Below, piece by piece: positions 26,767-33,884 of a DNA stretch of 64,000 nt. A program made the translations under genes and the position numbers. The notes under the pieces are model-generated. The model had not been told where the DNA came from, made no database searches, and worked only from the letters and a program-made list of their open reading frames with translations. The DNA comes from JBCFBK01 sp038562555 (GTDB lineage Bacteria; Bacteroidota; Bacteroidia; Bacteroidales; Prolixibacteraceae), in the NCBI GenBank assembly GCA_038562555.1, contig JBCFBK010000010.1, positions 51,234-115,233 on the forward strand. Reading direction: 5' to 3'. Position 1 is the first letter of the stretch, and each line of letters opens with the position of its first letter.

Positions 26767-28266
26767 ATGAAGATTAAACAGCTTGTCAGTTTTTTGATCG
26801 TTCCCCTGATTATTATCGGAATTCTGTTATTTGTCGATCTCGTTCCCGGCAATCCGAAAGTTACGTATACCTTTTGCGTGGCCCTGCTCATGGCCACCTG
26901 GTGGATTACTGAAATCGTGCCGCTCGCCGTCACGTCCTTACTTCCGGTGGCCTTGTTTCCCCTGTTCGGCATTATGGACGCCAAAGAGGTTTCGGCCACT
27001 TACTTCAACGACGTGATCTTCCTGTTTATGGGAGGTTTTTTAGTTGCACTGGCCATGGAACGGTGGAATCTGCACAAACGGATCGCACTGAAAATTCTTT
27101 GTATAACGGGAGTGAGTCCTGCACGTATCCTGTTAGGTTTTATGATTGCTTCTTTTTTTCTGTCCATGTGGATCTCCAACACGGCTACCGCCATGATGAT
27201 GCTGCCCATCGTTATGTCGCTGATTACCCAACTGGACGATCTGATGGAAAACAAGCATACCTCATCATTCAGCATCGCCTTGCTCCTGAGCGTGGCATAC
27301 GGCTCCTCAATCGGAGGCATCGCCACTTTGGTGGGTACACCTCCGAACCTGTCGTTTGTCAGAATCTTCTCGATCTATTTTCCAACGGCACCCGAAATGT
27401 CTTTTTCGACGTGGCTGTTCTTTGCGTTTCCCCTGGCATTAGTTATCGGAGTTTTTACATGGGCCTATCTTTACTATCGTTTCAAACCCAAAAAAGCGGA
27501 ATGGATTGAAGTTGACAGAAATATTTTTCATCTTCAGTTAAAAGGCATGGGAGCCACCGGTTTTGAAGAGAAAACGGTTTTCACCGTTTTTACCCTTCTC
27601 GCCCTGTTGTGGTTATTCCGGGTCGATCTGAATTTTGGGATGATCAGGATTCCCGGCTGGTCGGGAATATTTCCGCAGAGTAAACTGATCAATGACGGCA
27701 CGGTAGCCATTTTTATGGCGATCATTCTCTTTCTGTTGCCTTCAAAAAATGAAAGAGAAAAAAAGATCCTCGACTGGGCAACCGCATCAAAACTGCCCTG
27801 GAATATCCTGCTGTTATTTGGCGGAGGGTTTGCCCTGGCTACCGGCTTCAAGGCTTCCGGGCTTTCGCTGTGGTTTGGTGAACAGCTTGCGGGAGTGGCT
27901 TCATTCCATCCCGTTCTGATTATTCTCGTTATATGCCTGGCCATCACCTTTCTGACCGAATTGACATCAAATACCGCCACTACCGAAATGGTTTTGCCGA
28001 TACTGGCCGGTATGGCCATTACAACCGGTATTAATCCGCTGCTGCTCATGATACCGGCTACGCTGTCGGCTTCTATGGCTTTTATGCTTCCGGTTGCAAC
28101 TCCACCCAACGCCATTATTTTCGGATCAAACAGGATTACAGTCAGGCAGATGGCTACGACAGGACTCGTGCTGAACCTCGTCTGCGCTGTTATCATAACC
28201 CTGATGATGTACCTGTGGGGAGATGTGATCTTTGACGTGAATTCGGCCCCGGCATGGGCGCAATGA
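26767..28266 (+). CDS. DASS/SLC13 family anion (dicarboxylate) transporter
   Basis: A 499-aa polytopic inner-membrane protein. It has both SNT signature motifs of sodium-coupled DASS carriers, WISNTATAMMM (Ser137-Asn138-Thr139) and LTSNTATTEM (Ser401-Asn402-Thr403), each at a predicted re-entrant hairpin tip. Other family segments are WWITEIVPLAVTSLLPV near the N-terminus and MLPVATPPNAIIFG near the end. The usual substrates are succinate, malate, fumarate or citrate, or sulfate, with Na+. The ATG at 26767 gives the expected first helix. A single-gene unit followed by a hairpin. Confidence 0.88.
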   Translation: MKIKQLVSFLIVPLIIIGILLFVDLVPGNPKVTYTFCVALLMATWWITEIVPLAVTSLLPVALFPLFGIMDAKEVSATYFNDVIFLFMGGFLVALAMERWNLHKRIALKILCITGVSPARILLGFMIASFFLSMWISNTATAMMMLPIVMSLITQLDDLMENKHTSSFSIALLLSVAYGSSIGGIATLVGTPPNLSFVRIFSIYFPTAPEMSFSTWLFFAFPLALVIGVFTWAYLYYRFKPKKAEWIEVDRNIFHLQLKGMGATGFEEKTVFTVFTLLALLWLFRVDLNFGMIRIPGWSGIFPQSKLINDGTVAIFMAIILFLLPSKNEREKKILDWATASKLPWNILLLFGGGFALATGFKASGLSLWFGEQLAGVASFHPVLIILVICLAITFLTELTSNTATTEMVLPILAGMAITTGINPLLLMIPATLSASMAFMLPVATPPNAIIFGSNRITVRQMATTGLVLNLVCAVIITLMMYLWGDVIFDVNSAPAWAQ

Positions 28267-28273
28267 AAGGAAT

Positions 28274-28307
28274 GCCCGTGTCTGCGTCATCAAACGCAGA
28301 CACGGGC
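28274..28307. terminator. Perfect 14-bp inverted repeat between convergent genes
   Basis: Arms 28274-28287 and 28294-28307 are perfectly complementary with a 6-nt loop. It is placed 8 nt after the transporter stop and 11 nt beyond the glycosidase stop. No long T run follows on either strand, but position and strength suit a shared terminator. Confidence 0.6.
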
Positions 28308-28318
28308 AGCTACTGGTT

Positions 28319-29752
28319 TTATTTTGATTTAATCAGCAATACCCAGTCGTTTGCATCGGGAGCAGAGAATTTGGCGTCCGGTTTAACTGCCGGTTTAAAC
28401 TGCTTACTATACTCCCCGGTTAAAGGATTGTACCATTTTGCCTTCGGATTACCATTCAACGCTGACAAATCCAAACCTACTTCTCCCCCTTCGGGCAAAA
28501 ATGCAAACAGCACCCTATCATTCGCCAGAGCAAAAGCAAATCCCGATTTGACCAGTGAATCGTCAGGCGACATCTCCCAGGGTTTAAGCCCGCCCATAAA
28601 CCTGACCATCTGGTCGATCTGCTTGTGAAGGACTGCCCGCTTGTTTTCAGTGGGCTTATCTTTTTTGAAATTCATGGCGTCGTCCATGTAACTGAAATGT
28701 CCTCCGCTGGCAACAGCCGACCAGGCGGCCTTGCGCACTTCGTCTCCGTTTTCATTGATCTCCCAGTCCGTGTCGAACAGGAGCGGAACCTTGAGCGTCC
28801 GTTTTTCCATAATGCCTTTATGAACCGTCAGCGGATCCCATTTCTGGACGACATAATGATGACTGGGGAAGTCGCGCCTGATGGTCATATGTTGGTTCGG
28901 CATTTTCGATTCAAGCTCCTTAATGTAATCGCAAAGCGCCAGTTCCCAGGCTTCACTGTAAAAGTTTTCGTTCGCAATTTCAAAATAGATATTTTCGAAC
29001 GCATTCAACGTTTCAACCACCTTCCGGATGTATGCCTTTTGATATTCGAGCGCCTTCGGGTTACCCAGCGAGCAAAAACCCTGTTCGCCGTCAATACCTC
29101 TCCCGGTATTATTGGGGTCACCATCAACACCATTGACGTTGTTGTCCTTTTGGAACGCATGCAATCGCCACAGATGAGCCTTTTTCAGCATCCAGGCGTC
29201 CACCATCTGAAGTTGCAGGGTGACACCTTGCTTTTCTGCGGCCTTACAAAACCTGACCAGCCGCTCGAAAAAGAGGGGATTGAACTGATCCAGGTTGTAT
29301 TTTGGCCGCCCGTCATTGGCTAGCCCCGGTCCTTCCCGCAGGAAAGGTTCAATATGTACCTTTTCTTCGTAAGGGAAATCACCCGCCGGCATTACCTCAC
29401 ACCCCCACCACAGCCAGATCCGGGCCAGGTTTATTCCGCGTGATCCCAGGTACGCAAACACTTTTTCATAATCGGAATCCACGGCTGAAAATGTTTCCCA
29501 GGTGTAGTCGCCGATCAGCATAAACGGCTTCCCTTTCGCATTTTGAAAATACCAGGGATACTCCTTGCTGATTGAAACAGGAGAGCCGGGCTTCTTGTCT
29601 TTGCCCTGACTGCCGAGCGGGAAAGAAAAAACGAGGACGATTGCAATTATTTTCAGAAATGGCACCGGCAAACCGCTCCTGTACTGACTCTTTTTCCTCT
29701 TTTTGATACCGGAGCCTTTCTCCGGGAACTGTAATTCAAAGTTTAAATTCAT
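28319..29752 (-). CDS. Secreted glycoside hydrolase-like protein (DUF4038-type TIM barrel plus PF12904-type C-terminal domain)
   Basis: The 477-aa protein has an internal signal anchor or signal peptide (about residues 31-50: PFLKIIAIVLVFSFPLGSQG). It then reads as a GH-A clan barrel: KGKPFMLIGDYTWETF, GINLARIWLWWGCEVMP, and a strand ending YFEIANENF whose Glu is a candidate acid/base. The C-terminal beta-sandwich (KWYNPLTGEYS ... DWVLLIKS) matches the so-called collagen-binding domain found behind DUF4038/GH140-like enzymes. Substrate unknown, probably a plant or algal polysaccharide. It stands alone, convergent with the anion transporter. The extended basic N-terminus suggests a later start is possible. 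Confidence 0.7.
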   Translation of the reverse strand: MNLNFELQFPEKGSGIKKRKKSQYRSGLPVPFLKIIAIVLVFSFPLGSQGKDKKPGSPVSISKEYPWYFQNAKGKPFMLIGDYTWETFSAVDSDYEKVFAYLGSRGINLARIWLWWGCEVMPAGDFPYEEKVHIEPFLREGPGLANDGRPKYNLDQFNPLFFERLVRFCKAAEKQGVTLQLQMVDAWMLKKAHLWRLHAFQKDNNVNGVDGDPNNTGRGIDGEQGFCSLGNPKALEYQKAYIRKVVETLNAFENIYFEIANENFYSEAWELALCDYIKELESKMPNQHMTIRRDFPSHHYVVQKWDPLTVHKGIMEKRTLKVPLLFDTDWEINENGDEVRKAAWSAVASGGHFSYMDDAMNFKKDKPTENKRAVLHKQIDQMVRFMGGLKPWEMSPDDSLVKSGFAFALANDRVLFAFLPEGGEVGLDLSALNGNPKAKWYNPLTGEYSKQFKPAVKPDAKFSAPDANDWVLLIKSK

Positions 29753-29857
29753 CTTGTGGTTTATCGTTGATTTATTAATTCCTTCTTCTGCGTTTGCCCT
29801 ATATATACGGACAAGGTCACTTTAGTCACTAGCTGATTGAGCTGTTTCTTTACCAAA

Positions 29858-30578
29858 TTAAAGGCCAGCGAAACCTTTCAGTTTAAGGAAGAAGCTGTTG
29901 ATCTTATAAAAAACCAGCTTACTGCAGAAAATCAAAAGGCGATTTATTAGCAACTCAAAAATCAGTTCGATGATTTTAAATCGCTGGAGACGCAGAAACA
30001 TGGATTCAGGGCAGCAACAAGTCAGATTGTGCGCCTGAAAGGCAACTTTGACAAAAGTAACAGAAGTCAGGAGATCAGGATCGTTGTTGATCAATCCAAC
30101 GCAATTGCAGGTTTTTGGCTGAAACCCTGGTCGGATATGCTGAACTGACTGATCAGGTTTCGACTCAAACCTCCTTTCCGAACTTTTATTGGTCGAAAGG
30201 GATACAAAATAATGATCTTTCCAGAATATTAATGATCCTTCCACCTCCTGTGACCCCTGTCCGGATTCATGTTGATTTTTTTCCCGCATATTGGTAAAGA
30301 CCCCGAAAGCATCGCGCGATGCTTTCATGTCAAAAATCTCGACCGCAATGTCCGTTTCACCGGGGCCATACATAACGACGGCTGATCGCCGTGTTAAAAC
30401 CATATGACAAGTACAGCTCCGCGGCACCGTCGATATACAGATTTTCGTTATTAAAATACTGGTCACTGTCCATCGACCAGTCATCACCCTGCCTGGGTAA
30501 AAAAGCCGCCAGATCAGCAGCATTCATCGCGATAAAGTCTGTTAAGAAAGACATGAATATTATCAATTTGTGCATCAT
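29858..30578 (-). pseudogene. Decayed DUF6599 family gene
   Basis: Two overlapping reverse-strand frames carry consecutive pieces of one protein. The frame from 30578 begins with a signal peptide-like MMHKLIIFMSFLTDFIAMNA and has YIDGAAELYLSYGF. A second frame takes over near 30360-30385 and has GETDIAVEIFDMKASRDAFG, GQGSQEVEGSLIFWKDHYF. These are in the order of the DUF6599 family (GAAELYLSYGF ... VEIFDM..DAFGVF ... GQGS..EG.L.FWK). At least one more frame change follows about 30170, after which the frame gives unrelated Cys- and Leu-rich sequence. Function of the family is unknown. At least two indels make it non-functional. Confidence 0.6.
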
Positions 30579-30654
30579 ACCTTTGTAAAATAAGAAAGGT
30601 AGTTATTTCGATGAAAATATTCAAGTCGTAAATATAAATATTGACTAACCTTAT

Positions 30655-30662
30655 TATCTTTG
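30655..30662 (+). promoter_or_regulatory. Candidate -7 box (TATCTTTG) for the MFS gene
   Basis: TATCTTTG matches TAnnTTTG, but no convincing TTTG lies 19 nt upstream. If used it gives a leader of about 180 nt before the ATG at 30850. Confidence 0.3.
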
Positions 30663-30807
30663 CGGGCAAATTAATCTTACGATGAAGATTCATTGTAGTT
30701 TTTCCAAAATGACCTACAGGCCGCGGGTATAATTCACCCGTTCAATTCCGGCTCTGTTGTTTCACCTGACAGCCGCAGGTGCTGATTCCTGTTTTATATC
30801 GCTTATA

Positions 30808-30831
30808 GTGATCCGGAACACTTCCGGTCAC
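30808..30831 (+). other. Stem-loop in the MFS gene leader
   Basis: GTGATCCGGAA can pair with TTCCGGTCAC around a CAC loop, with one bulged T, and GTTTTAATTT follows. It lies 19 nt before the start codon and could be an attenuator. Confidence 0.35.
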
Positions 30832-30849
30832 GTTTTAATTTGGAAAACT

Positions 30850-32070
30850 ATGATGAATTGGAAAAAGACATTTGCCATTATATGGACAGGGCAGCTGTTC
30901 TCCCTTCTAACCAGTACAATCGTCAGCTTTGCGATCATCCTTTGGCTAAGTATTGAAAAAGGTTCAGCCGAAGTCCTGGCTTTGGCTGCCCTGTTTGCAT
31001 TGCTGCCTCAATCGGTGCTTGGGCTTTTCTCTGGCGTTATGATTGACCGCCGGAACCGCAAAACGATCATGATCGTGGCTGATTTATTTATCGCGTCAAG
31101 CACCCTGATCCTCGCTTTTATTTTTTATACCGGTGAACCTGTAACCTGGCAGATTTACCTGTTGTTATCATTGCGTTCGGCCGGCACAGCTTTTCACACT
31201 CCTGCCATGCAGGCAGCCGTTCCCACCCTGGCTCCAGAATCACAGCTTGTACGGGTTGCCGGGATCAACCAGAGCATCCAGTCCGTCTGTAATATTGCAG
31301 GTCCGGCACTGGCGGCGCTCTTTATCTCGGTGATGGATATGGCCTGGGTTTTAATGCTTGATGTTGCAGGAGCGCTGCTTGCCTGCGTATCCCTGGCGTT
31401 GATCACCATCCCCAATCCCAAAAAAAATTCGGATGTAAAAACCGGCATGTTGCCCGAAATGAAAGAAGGATTTAAGGCTATCACGTCTAAAGCAGGCATC
31501 GTATGGCTATTCGTTTTCTCGATCCTGGCTACTTTTTTTATTATGCCTATCAGTGTGCTGTTCCCTTTAATGACGTTGAACCACTTCTCAGGAGACGCTT
31601 ATCAGATGAGTTTCGTCGAAGTTGCCTGGGGCCTGGGAATGCTTTTCGGGGGGCTGTTCCTGGGCATGCAAAAACCGAAGGCCCGGAAGATCGCTGTGCT
31701 AAACCTGATGTACGTGATTCTCGGAGCGACCTTTCTACTTTCAGGCATGTTGCCGTCAGACGGGTTTGCCGGATTTATGGCCCTTACTTTTATCGGCGGG
31801 ATCAGCGGAGCGATCTGCTTTTCCTTGTTCACGGTGATCCTTCAAACGCAAATCATTCCGGAATTATTGGGCCGGGTTTTTTCTGTATACATGAGCCTGG
31901 CGATATTCCCTTCAATGCTTGGATTGCTGGGAACAGGATCCGTTGCCGGCAGCATCGGGGTAACCAACGCATTTATCTTGGGCGGAGGGGTCATTGCCCT
32001 GATCGGCGTCCTTTCATTTATGACACCTGTTGTGATGAAACTCGAAGAGCAGGGCAATCCCGGTTCATAA
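30850..32070 (+). CDS. MFS transporter (macrolide/siderophore efflux-like)
   Basis: A 406-aa, 12-helix major facilitator. The first helix begins KKTFAIIWTGQLFSLLTS, and the loop between helices 2 and 3 has the motif GVMIDRRNRKTIMI, the conserved G-x-x-x-D-R-x-x-R-K. The protein resembles EntS/MefA-type efflux permeases (LAALFALLPQSVLGLFSG). The frame opens earlier (30757), but the first 31 residues do not fit the family and the double ATG at 30850/30853 starts right before helix 1. Monocistronic by context. Substrate not predictable. Confidence 0.85.
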   Translation: MMNWKKTFAIIWTGQLFSLLTSTIVSFAIILWLSIEKGSAEVLALAALFALLPQSVLGLFSGVMIDRRNRKTIMIVADLFIASSTLILAFIFYTGEPVTWQIYLLLSLRSAGTAFHTPAMQAAVPTLAPESQLVRVAGINQSIQSVCNIAGPALAALFISVMDMAWVLMLDVAGALLACVSLALITIPNPKKNSDVKTGMLPEMKEGFKAITSKAGIVWLFVFSILATFFIMPISVLFPLMTLNHFSGDAYQMSFVEVAWGLGMLFGGLFLGMQKPKARKIAVLNLMYVILGATFLLSGMLPSDGFAGFMALTFIGGISGAICFSLFTVILQTQIIPELLGRVFSVYMSLAIFPSMLGLLGTGSVAGSIGVTNAFILGGGVIALIGVLSFMTPVVMKLEEQGNPGS

Positions 32071-32164
32071 AAGCCTGCCCATTTCATGCACTGAAAAATT
32101 GCCTCATAAACGTAGTGATAGTTCCTGCTTATTTTCTTAAATTGAACTCTTAACGAAACTAACT

Positions 32165-32404
32165 ATGGATGATCAATTAATTTGTATCTATTCGGGAACT
32201 GAGATTACGGTTAACCTGCTGAAGGGAATTCTTGAAGAAAACGGAATCCCGGCGTTAATCCAAAATGACTTTAACTCTGGAATTTCGGCCGGATTTTCCG
32301 GAGGCGTTCCCTCTGCAATTGATCTTTTTATCAGTGAAAAGAATCTGGAAACGGCCCGGCCGCTTATCGTGGAATTTAGCGCAGTGCAAAATAAACCATT
32401 CTAA
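32165..32404 (+). CDS. DUF2007 family small protein
   Basis: A 79-aa soluble protein: an initial strand LICIYSGTEITVNLLKGILEENGIPALIQN, then a Gly-rich loop (GISAGFSGGVPSAIDLFI) and ENLETARPLIVEF. This is the DUF2007 pattern (PII-like alpha/beta fold, called putative signal-transducing protein). It starts 94 nt after the MFS gene and may be co-transcribed. No specific role known. Confidence 0.8.
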   Translation: MDDQLICIYSGTEITVNLLKGILEENGIPALIQNDFNSGISAGFSGGVPSAIDLFISEKNLETARPLIVEFSAVQNKPF

Positions 32405-32437
32405 AACCAAACTTGCTCCATTGTTAACCGAAATAGT

Positions 32438-33142
32438 TTAGTCCGTGATACAGACCTGAATGATCTCCTTTACATGGATTCTGGTCGTGTTCAAAAAAGG
32501 AAGTCCCAGGTATTCTGCTTCCGTGAACATGATCGGGAATTCCGTGCAACCCAGGATAACAGAATCAATTCCGTCCCTGTTTTTCATTTCTTCGACGATC
32601 CCTAACAAATCTGATTTGGTGTCTTCCCTGAAAATGCCGACTTCCAGTTCCGAAAATAATTTCCGGTGAATAAACGCAATCTGCACCGGATCGGGTGAAA
32701 TGACAGCGATATTTTTTTTTGCAAATACGTCCCCGAAAAAATTGTTGTTCATCGTAAACTTAGTGCCCAATAATCCGCATCGCTTTACACCGGCCTTTAC
32801 TGCCGCCTCCCGGCACGACTCAACAATACTGATCAAAGGCAAACGCGACTTCGACTGAATTTCATCGAACAATAAATGCGGCGTATTGGCGCTGATGGCA
32901 GCAAAGCCGGCACCGGCATCCTTCATTTTATTGATCGATGCAGCAATATAATCGGCAGCTTCCGTATACATCTCCTTTTCCAGAAGCCCGATGAACTTTG
33001 CCATATTGACGCTGTAAATGACAATTTCAGGATAATTGAGACTTCCGTCTGTATTAAGCTGATTAAATCCGCTGATAATCTCCTTGTAATAATCGACTGT
33101 TGCTTCCGGTCCAAGCCCACCCAGTATTCCAATTGTTTGCAT
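32438..33142 (-). CDS. Aspartate/glutamate racemase family protein
   Basis: A 234-aa cytosolic protein that begins MQTIGILGGLGPEATVDYY, the usual opening of amino-acid racemases of this family. The second catalytic Cys is in LGCTEFP (Cys199). The first catalytic position is Ala85 in ISANTPH, where two-Cys racemases have Cys and E. coli YgeA has Thr. It is therefore a one-Cys member, and its stereospecificity or activity may differ. It is convergent with the DUF2007 gene and lies 60 nt downstream of the rrf2 stop on the same strand. Confidence 0.8.
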   Translation of the reverse strand: MQTIGILGGLGPEATVDYYKEIISGFNQLNTDGSLNYPEIVIYSVNMAKFIGLLEKEMYTEAADYIAASINKMKDAGAGFAAISANTPHLLFDEIQSKSRLPLISIVESCREAAVKAGVKRCGLLGTKFTMNNNFFGDVFAKKNIAVISPDPVQIAFIHRKLFSELEVGIFREDTKSDLLGIVEEMKNRDGIDSVILGCTEFPIMFTEAEYLGLPFLNTTRIHVKEIIQVCITD

Positions 33143-33202
33143 TTGTCAAGCCTTTTATCCGTAACTTTCATACTGAACAGTGCAATCGCCCGATTGTTGA
33201 CG

Positions 33203-33643
33203 CTAAACCGTAATCCGGTTAAGGACCGATTGGCCGCTGGCAACTTTTGAGGCCAGGGAAAGAATCGTCTCGCTGTTCACAATGCGGGTGATCTCATCAC
33301 GTACTTTCATATAATCATCGTGAATCGGGCACGGATTCTCATTGCTGCAGTTCTTCAGTCCAATCCCGCAACGATGAAACAGTCCGTCGCCTTCCATGAC
33401 ACGGATCACCTCGTATAAGGTAATTTGCTGAACGCCTTCAGCAAAAAAGAAACCGCCGCCTCGCCCCTTCATCGACTGGACCAACTGATGCCGGGTTAGT
33501 ATCTGGAGAATCTTCGCTGTGAAAGCAGGTGGAGTTTCAATTTCCCGGGCAATTTCAATGACACCAGGACGTCTTTGCTTCCAGTTTTCAAGCTGAATAA
33601 AAACCAGCGACCGGATAGCATATTCTGTACTCTTTGATAACAT
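33203..33643 (-). CDS. Rrf2 family regulator, NsrR-like (paralogue 1)
   Basis: A 146-aa winged-helix regulator: MLSKSTEYAIRSLVFIQLEN, the recognition helix region PAFTAKILQILTRHQLV, and the wing KGRGGGFF. Three Cys, C92-x6-C99-x5-C105, are placed to hold an iron-sulfur cluster as in NsrR and IscR. It is divergent from the quinol-type NO reductase gene, so it is probably the NO-sensing repressor of that gene. The frame is open to 33826 but the family start is the ATG at 33643. A very similar paralogue lies at 47584-48033 beside an RIC gene. Confidence 0.88.
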   Translation of the reverse strand: MLSKSTEYAIRSLVFIQLENWKQRRPGVIEIAREIETPPAFTAKILQILTRHQLVQSMKGRGGGFFFAEGVQQITLYEVIRVMEGDGLFHRCGIGLKNCSNENPCPIHDDYMKVRDEITRIVNSETILSLASKVASGQSVLNRITV

Positions 33644-33708
33644 ATTTTTAAAATTGGCAGTTATTTTGTTCTGTTTTAAGGCTGAAGTTCCTGTTAATAA
33701 TTGAACAG

Positions 33709-33716
33709 CAAAGATA
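33709..33716 (-). promoter_or_regulatory. Candidate -7 box of rrf2 paralogue 1
   Basis: Reverse-strand TATCTTTG, 66 nt before the rrf2 ATG at 33643. The -33 box is not clear. Confidence 0.35.
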
Positions 33717-33804
33717 GAAACAACCTGAACATTTTCTTTGACCAAATGATCGAATGGCAAAAAAGATGTTCCCTTTTCGTCGCTACAAAAATAAATAAAC
33801 ACAT

Positions 33805-33823
33805 AAAAGGACAAAAAGGTCTT
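33805..33823 (+). promoter_or_regulatory. Candidate NO-responsive operator upstream of the NO reductase gene
   Basis: AAAAGGACAAAAAGGTCTT ends 61 nt before the qNOR start. The same motif (consensus AAAAGGAYAWAAAGGTC) occurs at 48809-48828 upstream of the RIC gene. A weak -7 box (TATTTTTA, 33842-33849) places the operator over the -33 region, which suits repression. Confidence 0.5.
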
Positions 33824-33884
33824 CATATGATTTTATTTTTTTATTTTTATCGCCGAAAAACTCAAATCATTTAATCGTTAATCT

